DNA of 64,000 bases from Staphylococcus hominis subsp. hominis (GCF_002901845.1 NZ_PPQE01000025.1:521406-585405), one strand, 5' to 3'; shown: positions 1 to 10,300, counted from the stretch's first letter. Translations and numbers: made by a program. The notes: a model not told the origin generated them from the letters alone.

Positions 1-966
1 TTATTATTAAGTTTGATTGGGTTTATCGCTTGGGGCATGCTTAGTGATAAATATACAGAAATGCCTGATTTAACGGGTAAAACTGAAAAAGAAGCAGAAA
101 AAGTATTAAAAGCTTCGCATTTAGAAATAGGACATATATCTAGAGAATATAATGATGACTATCCCGAAAATAAAATTATTAACTCCAATCCTAAAGCAGG
201 AGAACGTGTTAACCAACAAGAAAAAGTAGATGTTGTGTTATCAAAAGGCCCAGAAAAGATAAATATGCCTAATGTGATCGGGATTAAAAAAGAAGAGGCT
301 ATAAAAAAACTTAAAGATCATAAATTAAATCATGTGACAATTAATCAAGAATATAATAGTCAAATGCCAAAAGGATATATTTTCAAGCAAAATATTAACC
401 CTAATGAATCGGTGAAACTTAACGATCATCATATTGTACTGACTGAATCGTTAGGTGTAAAAAAAGTTTACGTCAAAGACTATGAAAATAAAAATTATCA
501 AAATGCTAAAAAAGAATTAGAGTCGATGGGTCTAAACGTACAAGTTAAGACGACTAATAGTGATACTAAAGATAAGGATATCATTATTTCACAATCTCCA
601 AAGCAGACTGAAGTAAATGAAGGAAGTACAGTAGAATTTATGGTTTCTAAGGGTAAAGATAAAAAAGAAGATTCAAAAAAGGACTCAGATTCTTCTGATG
701 ATAAGAAAGATAATCATACGACAAGCGTAAAAAATTATACGGAAACTTATCATATTCCGTATACTGGAAATGATGGAGAAAGTCAAAAGGTAAAGATTTA
801 TATTAGAGATAAAAATAATAGTGGTACACAGGTAAGTCAAACATACAATATTCACAAAGATAAGATCATTACTATTCCATTAAAAATTGAACAAGGTGAT
901 TCTGCTGGATATACGATTGAAGTAGATGACAATGTTATTGCAGATAAAGATATTGACTATGAATAA
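1..966 (+). CDS. pknB: Serine/threonine protein kinase PknB/Stk1 (PrkC type), C-terminal part
   Basis: This is the 3' end of a gene entering from the left edge; the frame is open from base 1, so the apparent internal TTG at 13 is not the real start. The fragment (321 residues) begins inside a hydrophobic membrane helix (about residues 1-15). Three PASTA repeats follow outside the membrane, at about 19-83, 85-151 and 153-218. A Lys/Asp/Ser-rich linker (about 219-245) leads to a C-terminal beta-rich domain. PASTA domains bind muropeptides or lipid II and signal to the cytoplasmic kinase, which lies outside the window. One helix, three PASTA repeats and an extra C-terminal domain match staphylococcal Stk1/PknB, and rsgA, rpe and thiN follow as in other Firmicutes. 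Confidence 0.95.
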   Translation, partial: LLLSLIGFIAWGMLSDKYTEMPDLTGKTEKEAEKVLKASHLEIGHISREYNDDYPENKIINSNPKAGERVNQQEKVDVVLSKGPEKINMPNVIGIKKEEAIKKLKDHKLNHVTINQEYNSQMPKGYIFKQNINPNESVKLNDHHIVLTESLGVKKVYVKDYENKNYQNAKKELESMGLNVQVKTTNSDTKDKDIIISQSPKQTEVNEGSTVEFMVSKGKDKKEDSKKDSDSSDDKKDNHTTSVKNYTETYHIPYTGNDGESQKVKIYIRDKNNSGTQVSQTYNIHKDKIITIPLKIEQGDSAGYTIEVDDNVIADKDIDYE

Positions 967-1068
967 ATTTCAAATATCAGAACAAGAGTAAGATAGTAAT
1001 GATAAGTTATGCATCGTTTACTGTTTATACATTAACATGTATTTTATGATATAAATGATGTCAATTTT

Positions 1069-1110
1069 AAAAGGCAATTTCTATTGAAATAATATAGAAA
1101 TTGTCTTTTT
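1069..1110 (+). terminator. Hairpin terminator after pknB; copy of an IS-associated hairpin
   Basis: A 14-bp stem (arms 1071-1084 and 1094-1107, one G-U pair) with a 9-nt loop is followed by a T run, the form of a factor-independent terminator. Bases 1075-1110 are identical to 22158-22193, the hairpin at the end of the decayed IS1182-type element. The rest of the 297-nt gap between pknB and rsgA (967-1263) is AT-rich with no gene; TATAAT at 1223-1228 may be the rsgA -10 box. Confidence 0.75.
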
Positions 1111-1263
1111 AACAACTATAATTTTATTATGTAAAGTTAACTTTTTTGAGCGATTTTAATGTCTTTCTATCCTTATCTTTATGATGATGGTATAGAATAT
1201 ATATTATTAATTCTATGTTTGCTATAATAATATAAATATAAATACTTAATTTGAGGTGTTAAT

Positions 1264-2139
1264 TTGGAAACAGGACGTATTGTTAAATTAATTAGTGGAG
1301 TATATCAAGTAGATGTAGGTGGAAAAAAATATAATACTAAACCTCGTGGTCTTTTTAGAAAGAAAAAATTTTCTCCTGTAGTAGGAGATATCGTTGACTT
1401 TGATATTCAAAATGAAGATGAAGGTTATATTCACCACGTACATGAACGCCACAATGCATTAAAGCGTCCTCCAGTAAGTAATATTGATGGTCTGGTTATT
1501 GTAATGAGTGCGGTTGAACCTAATTTTTCAACACAATTGTTAGATAGATTTTTAGTGATTGCACATTCTTACAACTTATCTCCTAGTATATTAGTCACTA
1601 AAAAAGATATTGCTAGTGAAACACAAATCAGTCATATCGAAACATTACTAAATACATATAAGGAAATAGGATATTCTGTTCAATTTGTAGGTAAAGAAAC
1701 TGATAAAGTTGATATTGTGAATACCTGGCCTAATGGTCTAATTGTGCTAAGTGGACAATCTGGTGTTGGAAAATCAACATTTATAAATACGTTTAAACCA
1801 GAACTAAATCTTGAAACCAATGATATTTCTAAATCACTTAATCGAGGTAAACATACGACAAGACATGTAGAACTATTTGAAAGAGAAAATGGTTTTATAG
1901 CAGATACACCTGGTTTTAGTGCACTTGATTTTGATCATATTGAAAAAGATGATGTAAAGTATTACTTTAAAGAAATTAATGCTTTTGGAAATGATTGTAA
2001 ATTTAGAAATTGTAATCATATTAAAGAACCTAAATGCAATGTTAAACATCAATTAGAAAACAATAATTTAGCGCAATTTCGCTATGAACATTATTTACAA
2101 TTAGTTAATGAAATTTCGAATAGAAAGGTTAGATATTAA
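1264..2139 (+). CDS. rsgA: Ribosome small subunit-dependent GTPase A
   Basis: RsgA is a circularly permuted GTPase that checks late 30S subunit maturation and is stimulated by the ribosome. An N-terminal OB fold (about residues 1-70) comes first. The permuted G motifs follow: TKKD (112-115, G4), GQSGVGKS (164-171, G1) and DTPGF (214-218, G3). A zinc finger uses Cys245, Cys250, His252 and Cys258. The length of 291 is normal. The start is TTG at 1264, preceded by GAGGTG at 1253-1258; no nearby ATG fits the OB-fold N-terminus. The stop overlaps the rpe start by one base, so the two are probably translationally coupled. Confidence 0.96.
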   Translation: METGRIVKLISGVYQVDVGGKKYNTKPRGLFRKKKFSPVVGDIVDFDIQNEDEGYIHHVHERHNALKRPPVSNIDGLVIVMSAVEPNFSTQLLDRFLVIAHSYNLSPSILVTKKDIASETQISHIETLLNTYKEIGYSVQFVGKETDKVDIVNTWPNGLIVLSGQSGVGKSTFINTFKPELNLETNDISKSLNRGKHTTRHVELFERENGFIADTPGFSALDFDHIEKDDVKYYFKEINAFGNDCKFRNCNHIKEPKCNVKHQLENNNLAQFRYEHYLQLVNEISNRKVRY

Positions 2140-2783
2140 TGAGACACATTTTTCCTTCTTTATTATCAGTCGATTTTTTGAATTTAAAACAGGAAATACA
2201 ATTATTAGAAGAAGCAGGCGTTGACGGTCTACATTTTGATGTTATGGATGGTCAATTTGTACCTAATATATCAATTGGATTACCCATATTAGATGCAGTA
2301 AGATCAACTACGCAATTACCAATTGATGTACACCTCATGATTGAGAATCCTGAAAACTATATTGAGACATTTGCAAAACATGGGGCAGACATGATTTCAG
2401 TCCATATTGAATCAACCCCTCATATTCATCGTGCTATTCAACTTATCAAAAGTCTAGATAAAAAAGCAGGTGTAGTAATTAATCCTGGCACCCCTGTAGA
2501 TAGGGTCGTACCTGTTCTTTCTATGGTGGATTATGTTTTAGTAATGACGGTTAATCCTGGATTTGGTGGACAAACATTTATCGACATGTGTGCTTCAAAA
2601 ATTAAGTTATTAAATGATTTGAAGTCATCTTTTAATTTAAATTTTGATATTGAAGTCGATGGTGGTATAAATGATAAAACGATAGATATTTGTGCAAAAC
2701 ATGGGGCTAACCTTTTTGTTACAGGTTCATACTTTTTTAACCAAGATGATTATAAAACAGTGACTAAAATATTGAGAGGTTGA
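2139..2783 (+). CDS. rpe: Ribulose-phosphate 3-epimerase
   Basis: Interconverts ribulose 5-phosphate and xylulose 5-phosphate in the pentose phosphate pathway. It is a TIM barrel of 214 residues. Expected metal and catalytic residues are present: His32 and Asp34 in HFDVMDG, His65 in VHLMI, and Asp174 in VDGGI. The phosphate-binding stretch NPGFGGQTF follows the usual pattern. The ATG overlaps the rsgA stop by one base, and thiN starts 4 nt after the stop, so the three genes form one operon. Confidence 0.96.
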   Translation: MRHIFPSLLSVDFLNLKQEIQLLEEAGVDGLHFDVMDGQFVPNISIGLPILDAVRSTTQLPIDVHLMIENPENYIETFAKHGADMISVHIESTPHIHRAIQLIKSLDKKAGVVINPGTPVDRVVPVLSMVDYVLVMTVNPGFGGQTFIDMCASKIKLLNDLKSSFNLNFDIEVDGGINDKTIDICAKHGANLFVTGSYFFNQDDYKTVTKILRG

Positions 2784-2787
2784 GATA

Positions 2788-3429
2788 ATGAAAATTAATT
2801 TACTATGTGGAGATCGGCATTTACCCCCTCATATTTTTTCAAAATTATCAACTGAATCGTGGGGCGGAATAGACCGTGGGACTTTAATTCTTTCTGAACA
2901 AAGTATTGTACCTGTTTTTTCAGTGGGCGATTTTGACTCCGTCAATGATGAAGAAAGAGAAATTTTAAAAAAAACATTAAATATTCATCCAGTTAAAGCT
3001 GAAAAAGATGACACTGATTTAGCATTAGGCGTAGAACAAGCCATTCAAAAGGGATATACAGAAATAGATATCTATGGAGCAACGGGTGGAAGATTAGATC
3101 ATTTTATGGGAACATTACAAATTCTTTTCAAGTCAGTCTATATAAAAAAAGAAATTATAATTAAAGTAATAGATAAGCAAAATGAAATCATGCTACTTAA
3201 TACTGGGACACATCAACTTCATAAATCTGATAAATATCAATATGTTTCATTTATTCCAGTAAATGGAGAAGTGATAGTATCTTTATCTGGGTTTAAATAT
3301 AATTTAGATCATCAGCATTTAGAAATAGGCTCTACACTGACAATCTCTAATGAAGTCGATCAATCAATAGCGATTATCGAAGTTGAAAAAGGTCAAGTAT
3401 TGCAAATGAGAAGTAAAGATTTAGAGTAA
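2788..3429 (+). CDS. thiN: Thiamine pyrophosphokinase
   Basis: Transfers pyrophosphate from ATP to thiamine, making thiamine diphosphate in the cytoplasm. Family motifs are GDFDSV (47-52), KDDTDLAL (73-80) and GATGGRLDH (97-105), in the N-terminal catalytic domain; a small C-terminal beta domain binds thiamine. Length 213 is typical. It starts 4 nt after rpe, with its ribosome binding site (GAGGTTGAGA) inside the end of rpe. It is the last gene of the pknB-rsgA-rpe-thiN group and faces rpmB across a shared terminator. Confidence 0.95.
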   Translation: MKINLLCGDRHLPPHIFSKLSTESWGGIDRGTLILSEQSIVPVFSVGDFDSVNDEEREILKKTLNIHPVKAEKDDTDLALGVEQAIQKGYTEIDIYGATGGRLDHFMGTLQILFKSVYIKKEIIIKVIDKQNEIMLLNTGTHQLHKSDKYQYVSFIPVNGEVIVSLSGFKYNLDHQHLEIGSTLTISNEVDQSIAIIEVEKGQVLQMRSKDLE

Positions 3430-3436
3430 TAAAAAA

Positions 3437-3461
3437 ATGCCTTCACCACATATGAAGGCAT
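3437..3461. terminator. Bidirectional terminator between thiN and rpmB
   Basis: A perfect 9-bp stem (ATGCCTTCA / TGAAGGCAT) with a 7-nt loop has A-rich sequence on its left and T-rich sequence on its right. It can therefore end transcription from thiN (plus) and from rpmB (minus), whose stop codons lie close on each side. Confidence 0.85.
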
Positions 3462-3480
3462 TTTTAGTGCATTATATTTA

Positions 3481-3669
3481 TTAAACTCTAGTAACTTTAC
3501 CAGATTTTAAAGCACGAGCAGAAACCCAAACTTTTTTAGGTTTACCGTCAACTAAAATTCTAACTTTTTGAAGGTTAGCGTTAAATCTGCGTTTGTTCGC
3601 ATTTAAAGCGTGTGAACGATTATTACCAGTCGTAGCTTTACGACCTGTTACGTAACATTGTTTACCCAT
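3481..3669 (-). CDS. rpmB: 50S ribosomal protein L28
   Basis: A 62-residue basic protein of the large subunit. It begins [11 protein letters not shown] and ends in LKSGKVTRV, matching bacterial L28. The first Cys is kept but the second CxxC pair of some L28 proteins is absent, so this looks like the zinc-free form. The start is ATG at 3669 with AAGGAGG eight or so bases before it; the in-frame TTG just upstream is not needed. It is the only core gene here on the minus strand apart from the yfhO pair, and is divergent from yloU-fakA. Confidence 0.96.
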   Translation of the reverse strand: MGKQCYVTGRKATTGNNRSHALNANKRRFNANLQKVRILVDGKPKKVWVSARALKSGKVTRV

Positions 3670-3781
3670 CAAAGTACCTCCTTTAATAAATATAAATACA
3701 CTTAACTACTTATATACTTTAAATAAGATACCATATATCAATATTTAAAGCAATAAAATCATATGTAATTTATGTTAATTG

Positions 3782-3809
3782 TTTTGAAAATGTAAATCTA
3801 TGGTATAAT
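3782..3809 (+). promoter_or_regulatory. Probable promoter of yloU-fakA
   Basis: TTTTGA (3782-3787) and TATAAT (3804-3809) with a 16-nt spacer fit a SigA promoter in the rpmB-yloU divergent gap. The inferred 5' leader is about 120 nt long. No other gene lies in 3670-3938. Confidence 0.5.
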
Positions 3810-3938
3810 TAACTATTGTGGAGTTATTATAATATATTTTTATGTAGATTGGCTTATTTATAAAATAGTTATCTTTATCATATATGTATACATCATTTTT
3901 AAATATGATTTTAACCATAATTCAGGAGGATAATGAAG

Positions 3939-4313
3939 ATGACATTAGAGATCTTAAATGACTATGGCAAAATTGATATCTCAAATGAGGTCATTGCTTC
4001 TGTTGTAGGAAGTAAAGCTGTAGAAAGTTATGGCATTGTTGGCATGGCATCTAGACAACAAGTAAGAGACGGTATTGCTGAAATATTAGGACATGAGAAT
4101 TATGCTAAAGGTATTGTTGTTAAAGAAGATAATGGTGTGATTGATATAGATATGTACATCATTGTAAGTTATGGTGTCAAAATTTCTGAAGTAGCTAACA
4201 ATGTACAATCATCAGTAAAATATACACTCGAAAGTTCACTTAATATTAAAGTGAATTCTATTAATATTTTTGTACAAGGTGTAAGACTTAATAACAAGGG
4301 CAAGAAGGTATAG
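3939..4313 (+). CDS. yloU: Asp23/Gls24 (DUF322) family protein, YloU-like
   Basis: A single-domain Asp23-family protein of 124 residues, fully conserved in type: YGKIDIS at the N-terminus, then [20 protein letters not shown] and a C-terminal NIFVQGV. Family members associate with the membrane and envelope stress responses, but the job of this paralogue is not established. Two in-frame ATGs exist, at 3933 and 3939. AGGAGG at 3924-3929 is 3 nt from the first and 9 nt from the second, so I chose 3939. fakA starts 14 nt after the stop; the YloU-FakA pairing is conserved across Firmicutes. Confidence 0.9.
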   Translation: MTLEILNDYGKIDISNEVIASVVGSKAVESYGIVGMASRQQVRDGIAEILGHENYAKGIVVKEDNGVIDIDMYIIVSYGVKISEVANNVQSSVKYTLESSLNIKVNSINIFVQGVRLNNKGKKV

Positions 4314-4327
4314 GAGGACAAAGCACG

Positions 4328-5986
4328 ATGATTAGCAAAATTAATGGTAAATTATTTGCCGATATGATAATACAAGGGGCACACAATTTATCTAATAATG
4401 CAGATTTAGTTGATTCCCTTAATGTATATCCGGTACCTGATGGTGATACAGGAACAAATATGAATTTAACAATTACCTCAGGTCGCGAAGAAGTTGAAAA
4501 TAATTTATCTCAAAGTATTGGTGAATTAGGTAAAACTTTTTCTAAAGGACTTTTAATGGGAGCACGTGGTAACTCTGGTGTTATTTTATCTCAATTATTT
4601 AGAGGATTTTGCAAAAATATTGAAGATGAAAAGGAAATTAATGCTCAACAATTTGCTAGTAGTTTTCAAGCAGGTGTCGATACAGCTTATAAAGCAGTCA
4701 TGAAACCAGTTGAAGGAACTATTTTGACTGTTGCCAAAGATGCAGCAAGTGCAGCTATGACTAAAGCAGAAGAAACAGATGATTGCATCGAAGTAATGGA
4801 ATATACAATCGAAAAAGCTGAGCAATCTTTAAATAATACGCCAAATTTATTAGCAGTTTTAAAAGAAGTAGGCGTAGTGGATAGTGGCGGTAAAGGTTTA
4901 TTGTGTGTCTACGAAGGCTTTTTAAAAGGACTAAAAGGCGAAAAAGTTGAAGCTAACAAACAAAAATTAGACACAGAAGATTTGGTTCATGAAGAACATG
5001 ATTTTCATGGGGTTATTAATACAGAAGATATTAAGTACGGTTATTGTACTGAAATGATGGTACGCTTTGGAAAAGATAAAAAAGAATTTAATGAACAAAC
5101 ATTCAGAAATGACATGAGCGAATTTGGTGATTCGTTATTAGTTATTAATGATGATGAAATAGTTAAAGTCCATGTACATACAGAAACACCAGGTGAAGTG
5201 TTCAATTATGGACAACAATATGGTGAACTTATTAAATTAAAAGTAGAAAATATGCGTGAACAACATCGTGAAGTAATTAGAAAAGAACAAAGTCATCAAC
5301 AAGCAACAGCTTCGCAACAACCTAAAACAGTTGAAACAGCAGTAATTGCCATTTCAATGGGTGAAGGTATCTCTGAGTTGTTCACTTCAATGGGTGTGAC
5401 ACACATTATTAGTGGTGGGCAAACAATGAATCCTTCTACAGAGGATATTGTTAAGGTGATTGAACAGTCTGAATGCCAGCGTGCAATTATCTTGCCAAAT
5501 AATAAAAATATTAGAATGTCTAGTGATCAAGCAGCACAACTTGTTAAAGCTGATACAGTAGTCATTCCAACTACATCTATTCCTCAAGGTATTGCAGCAC
5601 TTTTCCAATATGATGTTGCATCTACGTTAGAAGAAAATGCGTCTCATATGAATACAGCGTTAGAAACTGTTAAATCTGGCTCAATTACATTTGCTGTCAG
5701 AGATACTAAGATTGATGGTGTAGATATTAAAAAAGATGAATTTATGGGATTAGCTGAAAGTAAAATTGTGACTAGTAATGCAGATGAATTTAAAACTATT
5801 ACTGGCTTATTAAGTACATTGTTAAATGAAGAAAGTGAAATCTTAACAGTGATTACTGGTGAAGATGCACAATCTGATATGACAACTCAATTAGAAGAAT
5901 GGGTAGAAAATGAATATCCAGATGTTGAAATAGAAATCCATAAAGGTGATCAACCAATTTATCCATATTTATTTGCTGTAGAATAA
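4328..5986 (+). CDS. fakA: Fatty acid kinase, catalytic subunit FakA
   Basis: FakA phosphorylates FakB-bound exogenous fatty acids to acyl phosphates, which then enter phospholipid synthesis through PlsY and PlsX. In S. aureus it also affects virulence gene control (known for the family). An N-terminal DAK-like ATP-binding domain carries DGDTGTNM (38-45). A middle domain has a GGKG stretch near residue 190, and the C-terminal DegV-like region completes 552 residues. AGGAGG precedes the ATG. It ends at a strong terminator. Its lipid partners fapR-plsX lie about 3 kb downstream. Confidence 0.95.
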   Translation: MISKINGKLFADMIIQGAHNLSNNADLVDSLNVYPVPDGDTGTNMNLTITSGREEVENNLSQSIGELGKTFSKGLLMGARGNSGVILSQLFRGFCKNIEDEKEINAQQFASSFQAGVDTAYKAVMKPVEGTILTVAKDAASAAMTKAEETDDCIEVMEYTIEKAEQSLNNTPNLLAVLKEVGVVDSGGKGLLCVYEGFLKGLKGEKVEANKQKLDTEDLVHEEHDFHGVINTEDIKYGYCTEMMVRFGKDKKEFNEQTFRNDMSEFGDSLLVINDDEIVKVHVHTETPGEVFNYGQQYGELIKLKVENMREQHREVIRKEQSHQQATASQQPKTVETAVIAISMGEGISELFTSMGVTHIISGGQTMNPSTEDIVKVIEQSECQRAIILPNNKNIRMSSDQAAQLVKADTVVIPTTSIPQGIAALFQYDVASTLEENASHMNTALETVKSGSITFAVRDTKIDGVDIKKDEFMGLAESKIVTSNADEFKTITGLLSTLLNEESEILTVITGEDAQSDMTTQLEEWVENEYPDVEIEIHKGDQPIYPYLFAVE

Positions 5987-6002
5987 AGTGAGATTTAATA
6001 GT

Positions 6003-6041
6003 GGGAGTGATAACGATGAAATGATTATCGTTGTCACTCCC
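6003..6041 (+). terminator. Terminator after fakA
   Basis: A 15-bp stem (GGGAGTGATAACGAT pairing with ATCGTTGTCACTCCC through one G-U pair) and short loop are followed by CATTTTAT. It lies 17 nt after the fakA stop. Confidence 0.85.
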
Positions 6042-6561
6042 CATTTTATATTTAATAAAAGTATTGAAAAATATGACACTGGAAAACTTACTTTAATAGG
6101 TTTTTCAAGACATAATGACCAGTCAATATATATTAAAATAGAAAAATATGCTATCAATAATGAACTGTAAAATAGAGGAAGATATCACAATTAAGAAGAT
6201 AACTAATATTCAAAGAGTGATTAAAAAAATATCATATAATTTAGCAGTAATAATAACTGGGAATGTATGTATAAATCGTTTTTTGATTTAAACCTTGATG
6301 GAACATAAAAATACTTCGTACTTCTAAAATTTAAATAAGATTAAGAGCTAATGCAAAATCATTTAAAATAGATTTATGCTCTCTTTCATATTATTAGTTA
6401 AGTATGATAAAACGATATTAGTATTAAAAGTGAATGTTGTACGTTTAAATGAAGTGAGTGATATTCATTTGTCAAGTGGACTATAGTAAGATGGTATCAC
6501 TAAATATTTATAATAAACGTGATAAAATATAAATAAGATTAAAAATATTAGGTGAGAAATA
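6042..6561. other. Gene-free interval between fakA and recG
   Basis: About 520 nt, very AT-rich, with no reading frame that has both a ribosome binding site and family resemblance. A possible recG promoter is TTGTCA (6469-6474), 17 nt, TGGTAT (6492-6497); TATAAT at 6519-6524 is an alternative -10 box. In Bacillus subtilis this place between yloV (fakA) and recG holds sdaAB and sdaAA, so their absence is a lineage difference. No tRNA-like or repeat structure is obvious. Confidence 0.6.
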
Positions 6562-8613
6562 ATGTCGAAAGTTAGTTTAATTGAAAGTCCATATCCGCTT
6601 CAATCTATAAAAGGACTTGGACCAAAGAGAATTGCTTTACTACATGAATTAAACATTCACACAATAGAAGATTTAGTGTTGTATTTACCAACGCGTTATG
6701 AAGATAATACTGTTGTAGATTTAAACTTAGCTGAAGATCAATCTACTGTGACAGTAGCAGGAGAAATTTATTCTGTACCCACGGTAGCCTTTTTTGGTCG
6801 GAATAAATCAAAATTAACTGTCCATTTAATGATTGATAATATCGCAGTTAAATGTGTATTTTTTAATCAACCGTATTTAAAAAAGAAAATTGAGTTAAAT
6901 CAAACAGTGACAATAAAAGGTAAATGGAATCGTGCTAAACAAGAAATTAATGGCAATCGTATTTTTTTTAATGACACTCATACCTCTACTGAAGAAGTGA
7001 GATTAGAACCGGTATATCGACTTAAAGAAGGTATTAAACAAAAACAAATGCGTGATATGATTCATCAATCTCTTAATGATGTCACTATACATGAATGGAT
7101 TACGGAGGAATTAAGACAAAGGTACAAATTGGAATTACTAGATTATACTATTAAAACGTTGCATCTACCTAAAGATAAACAAGCTCTTATGCGTGCGAGA
7201 CGTACATATGCTTTTACTGAATTATTTATGTTTGAACTACGTATGCAATGGTTAAATCGCTTAGAAAAAGCTTCAGATGAAGCCATTGAAATTAATTATG
7301 ATATTAATAAAGTGAAGTCATTTATCCAGTCGTTACCTTTTGAATTAACAGATGCACAGAAATCGAGCGTTAATGAAATATTTAGAGATTTGAAAGCGCC
7401 AATACGCATGCATCGTTTATTACAAGGTGATGTTGGGTCAGGGAAAACAGTTGTAGCAGCAATTTGTATGTATGCACTCAAAACTGCTGGATATCAATCT
7501 GCACTGATGGTACCTACAGAAATTTTGGCTGAACAACATGCAAATAGTTTAACAGAACTTTTTGGTGACCATATGAATGTTGCTTTATTAACTGGATCGG
7601 TAAAAGGAAAAAAAAGACGTGTATTGTTAGAACAATTAGAGAATGGAACGATCGATTGTTTAATTGGCACGCATGCATTGATTCAAGACGATGTACAATT
7701 TAAAAATGTAGGGTTAGTTATTACTGATGAACAGCATCGTTTTGGTGTGAATCAACGTCAATTACTAAGAGAAAAAGGTGCTATGACCAACGTATTGTTT
7801 ATGACTGCGACGCCTATACCGAGAACGTTAGCCATTTCAGTATTTGGAGAAATGGATGTGTCCTCAATTAAACAATTACCTAAAGGTCGAAAGCCAATTA
7901 TTACACATTGGGCGAAACATGAACAGTATGACCAAGTGTTAGCTCAAATGACAAGCGAACTAAAAAAAGGACGTCAAGCCTATGTGATTTGTCCACTAAT
8001 TGAAAGTTCTGAACACCTAGAAGATGTACAAAATGTTGTTGAACTTTTTGAGTCACTACAAGAGTTTTATGGTAAAACACATGTAGGTTTATTACATGGG
8101 AAAATGTCAGCAGACGAAAAAGATGATGTAATGGCACGTTTTAGTAATCATGATATTGATATCTTAGTGTCGACAACCGTAGTTGAAGTAGGCGTTAATG
8201 TTCCTAATGCTACATTTATGATGATTTATGATGCTGATCGCTTTGGATTATCTACACTACATCAACTTAGAGGTCGTGTTGGACGTAGTGAACATCAAAG
8301 TTATTGTGTATTAATTGCATCACCTAAAACAGAAACTGGCATAGAAAGAATGACCATTATGACACAAACTACAGATGGATTTGAATTAAGTGAATATGAC
8401 TTAGAAATGAGAGGCCCTGGTGATTTCTTTGGAGTTAAACAAAGCGGGTTACCAGATTTTATGGTTGCTAATATAGTAGAAGATTATCGTATGCTAGAAG
8501 TAGCTCGTGATGAGGCCGCAGAACTCATTCAATCTGGGGAGTTTTTTACTGAGAAATATGAACGTTTAAGAGCATTTATCAACGACCACTTACTTAACAT
8601 GAGTTTTGATTAA
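6562..8613 (+). CDS. recG: ATP-dependent DNA helicase RecG
   Basis: RecG reverses stalled replication forks and moves branched DNA junctions. The N-terminal wedge/OB domain (to about residue 250) is followed by two RecA-like helicase lobes. Visible motifs are GDVGSGKT (about 289-296, Walker A), DEQH (about 389-392), [10 protein letters not shown], and the motif V-VI run [12 protein letters not shown]...QLRGRVGRS. The TRG-like C-terminal part has [15 protein letters not shown]. Length 683 is normal. The start ATG has GGTGAG about 7 nt upstream. fapR follows after 138 nt with its own promoter. Confidence 0.96.
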   Translation: MSKVSLIESPYPLQSIKGLGPKRIALLHELNIHTIEDLVLYLPTRYEDNTVVDLNLAEDQSTVTVAGEIYSVPTVAFFGRNKSKLTVHLMIDNIAVKCVFFNQPYLKKKIELNQTVTIKGKWNRAKQEINGNRIFFNDTHTSTEEVRLEPVYRLKEGIKQKQMRDMIHQSLNDVTIHEWITEELRQRYKLELLDYTIKTLHLPKDKQALMRARRTYAFTELFMFELRMQWLNRLEKASDEAIEINYDINKVKSFIQSLPFELTDAQKSSVNEIFRDLKAPIRMHRLLQGDVGSGKTVVAAICMYALKTAGYQSALMVPTEILAEQHANSLTELFGDHMNVALLTGSVKGKKRRVLLEQLENGTIDCLIGTHALIQDDVQFKNVGLVITDEQHRFGVNQRQLLREKGAMTNVLFMTATPIPRTLAISVFGEMDVSSIKQLPKGRKPIITHWAKHEQYDQVLAQMTSELKKGRQAYVICPLIESSEHLEDVQNVVELFESLQEFYGKTHVGLLHGKMSADEKDDVMARFSNHDIDILVSTTVVEVGVNVPNATFMMIYDADRFGLSTLHQLRGRVGRSEHQSYCVLIASPKTETGIERMTIMTQTTDGFELSEYDLEMRGPGDFFGVKQSGLPDFMVANIVEDYRMLEVARDEAAELIQSGEFFTEKYERLRAFINDHLLNMSFD

Positions 8614-8669
8614 CATCAGTAAACTGATATTTAATTCAAATTATTTATTATATGAGAATATAATATTTG

Positions 8670-8699
8670 TTGAGGATAATAAATAGAAAGTGTTATGAT
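8670..8699 (+). promoter_or_regulatory. Promoter of the fapR-plsX-fabD-fabG operon
   Basis: TTGAGG (8670-8675) and TATGAT (8694-8699) with an 18-nt spacer fit a SigA promoter. The FapR operator begins 13 nt after the -10 box, where the first transcribed bases should lie. Confidence 0.65.
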
Positions 8700-8711
8700 A
8701 TGTGAGGAATG

Positions 8712-8730
8712 ATTAAGACTTGGTACTAAA
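8712..8730 (+). promoter_or_regulatory. FapR operator (autoregulatory)
   Basis: Read on the minus strand this is TTTAGTACCAAGTCTTAAT, an imperfect inverted repeat closely matching the known FapR box of Bacillus and Staphylococcus (TTAGTACC, short centre, TTAA half). It lies just downstream of the -10 box and 22 nt before the fapR start. Family knowledge: FapR represses until malonyl-CoA or malonyl-ACP releases it. Confidence 0.8.
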
Positions 8731-8751
8731 ATATTTAAAGGGGAGGAAAGT

Positions 8752-9321
8752 ATGAAATTAAAAAAAACAGAACGTCGTCATAAGATTAAGAAGGCGATTA
8801 ATGAAAACCCCTTTATTACGGATAGTGAATTGTGTGAATTATTCAACGTAAGTATTCAAACTATCCGTCTGGATCGCACACAACTTAATATTCCTGAATT
8901 ACGTAAACGTATTAAATCTGTAGCCAAACAAAATTATGAATATATCAAAGGATTGGAAGCTAATGAAGTGATTGGGGATCTTATTCAAGTTAAACCTAAT
9001 TATTCTGCCCAATCTATTATAGAAATTACAGAAGAGTATGTGTTTCAAAAAACACGTATTGCACGTGGGCATATTTTATTTGCTCAAGCTAATTCATTAT
9101 GTGTAGCCCTAATACATAACTCTACTGTTTTAACTCAAGAAAGTAATTTGAAATTTATTGAAAAAGTAAAGTTGCATGATAATGTTAGAGCAGAAGCAAC
9201 CGTAATCAATAGAACAAATCGACATTATGATATAAAAGTGGAATCTTTTGTAAAAGATACACTCGTTTTTACAGGCATATTTAAAATGTTTTATATAAGT
9301 GAGGATGAAAACCATGGTTAA
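8752..9321 (+). CDS. fapR: Fatty acid and phospholipid biosynthesis repressor FapR
   Basis: A malonyl-CoA-sensing repressor of lipid synthesis genes. It has an N-terminal DeoR-like helix-turn-helix (about residues 16-45, [19 protein letters not shown]), a connecting helix, and a C-terminal hot-dog fold effector domain (about 70-185) with [16 protein letters not shown]. Length 189 is typical. GGGGAGG precedes the ATG at 8752. Its operator sits in front of its own gene, and the end overlaps plsX by 8 nt, so repressor and first enzyme are coupled. Confidence 0.96.
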   Translation: MKLKKTERRHKIKKAINENPFITDSELCELFNVSIQTIRLDRTQLNIPELRKRIKSVAKQNYEYIKGLEANEVIGDLIQVKPNYSAQSIIEITEEYVFQKTRIARGHILFAQANSLCVALIHNSTVLTQESNLKFIEKVKLHDNVRAEATVINRTNRHYDIKVESFVKDTLVFTGIFKMFYISEDENHG

Positions 9322-10300
9322 AATTGCTGTAGATATGATGGGTGGCGACAATGCACCAGACATCGTATTAGAAGCTGTAGAGAAAGCAATCAATGATTTT
9401 AAAGATTTAGAAATTATTTTATTTGGTGATGAAAAACAATATACATTAAATCATAAGCGTATAGAATTTAGACATTGTTCAGAAAAAATTGAGATGGAAG
9501 ATGAGCCTGTACGTGCCATTAAAAGAAAAAAAGACAGCTCAATGGTACGCATGGCAGAAGCGGTTAAATCTGGTGAGGCAGATGGTTGTGTATCTGCTGG
9601 TAATACAGGTGCTTTAATGTCAGCAGGGCTATTTATTGTCGGACGTATTAAAGGCGTAGCTAGACCAGCACTTGTTGTCACATTACCTACTATCGATGGT
9701 AAAGGATTTGTCTTTTTAGATGTTGGAGCCAATGCAGATGCAAAACCTGAACACTTATTGCAATATGCACAGCTAGGTAATATTTATGCTCAAAAAATTA
9801 GAGGTATTCAACAACCTAAAATATCATTGTTGAATATCGGAACTGAACCAGCAAAAGGAAATGCCTTGACTAAAAAAACATATCAATTATTAAAAGATGA
9901 AGCGAGTCTGCGATTTAATGGAAATATTGAGGCTAAAACATTGATGGAGGGTGACACAGATGTAGTTGTCACTGATGGTTATACTGGAAATATGGTACTA
10001 AAAAACATCGAAGGTACTGCTAAATCAATTGGAAAAATGTTAAAAGGTACACTACTAGCTAATTTAAAAAATAAGCTTGCTGCTGCGATATTGAAAAAAG
10101 ATATCAGTAAGTTTGCGAAAAAATTAGACTATGCAGAATATGGTGGGTCTGTTCTTTTAGGGTTAGATGGTACTGTAGTAAAAGCACATGGTGGTTCAAA
10201 TGCACGTGCATTCTATTCTGCAATTCGACAAGCTAAAATTGCTGGTGATGAACAAATAGTAAAAATTATGAGAGAAACGGTAGGTGGTGACAATGAGTAA
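9314..10300 (+). CDS. plsX: Phosphate acyltransferase PlsX
   Basis: Makes acyl phosphate from acyl-ACP for PlsY, the first step of phosphatidic acid synthesis; a peripheral membrane enzyme. The N-terminus [13 protein letters not shown] and the segments [11 protein letters not shown] and [14 protein letters not shown] are family hallmarks. I chose ATG 9314 (328 residues, the usual length) with GTGAGGA at 9299-9305. Starting at 9299 would put the start codon on the ribosome binding site. It overlaps fapR by 8 nt and fabD by 8 nt. Confidence 0.95.
   Translation: MVKIAVDMMGGDNAPDIVLEAVEKAINDFKDLEIILFGDEKQYTLNHKRIEFRHCSEKIEMEDEPVRAIKRKKDSSMVRMAEAVKSGEADGCVSAGNTGALMSAGLFIVGRIKGVARPALVVTLPTIDGKGFVFLDVGANADAKPEHLLQYAQLGNIYAQKIRGIQQPKISLLNIGTEPAKGNALTKKTYQLLKDEASLRFNGNIEAKTLMEGDTDVVVTDGYTGNMVLKNIEGTAKSIGKMLKGTLLANLKNKLAAAILKKDISKFAKKLDYAEYGGSVLLGLDGTVVKAHGGSNARAFYSAIRQAKIAGDEQIVKIMRETVGGDNE

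Noticed and set aside
3777-3795. CodY-box-like sequence upstream of yloU-fakA
   Set aside because: Best alignment to AATTTTCWGAAAATT has four mismatches, which is expected by chance in such AT-rich DNA.
5988-6170. 60-residue plus-strand frame after fakA
   Set aside because: It runs through the fakA terminator hairpin, begins with GTG without a ribosome binding site and resembles nothing I know.
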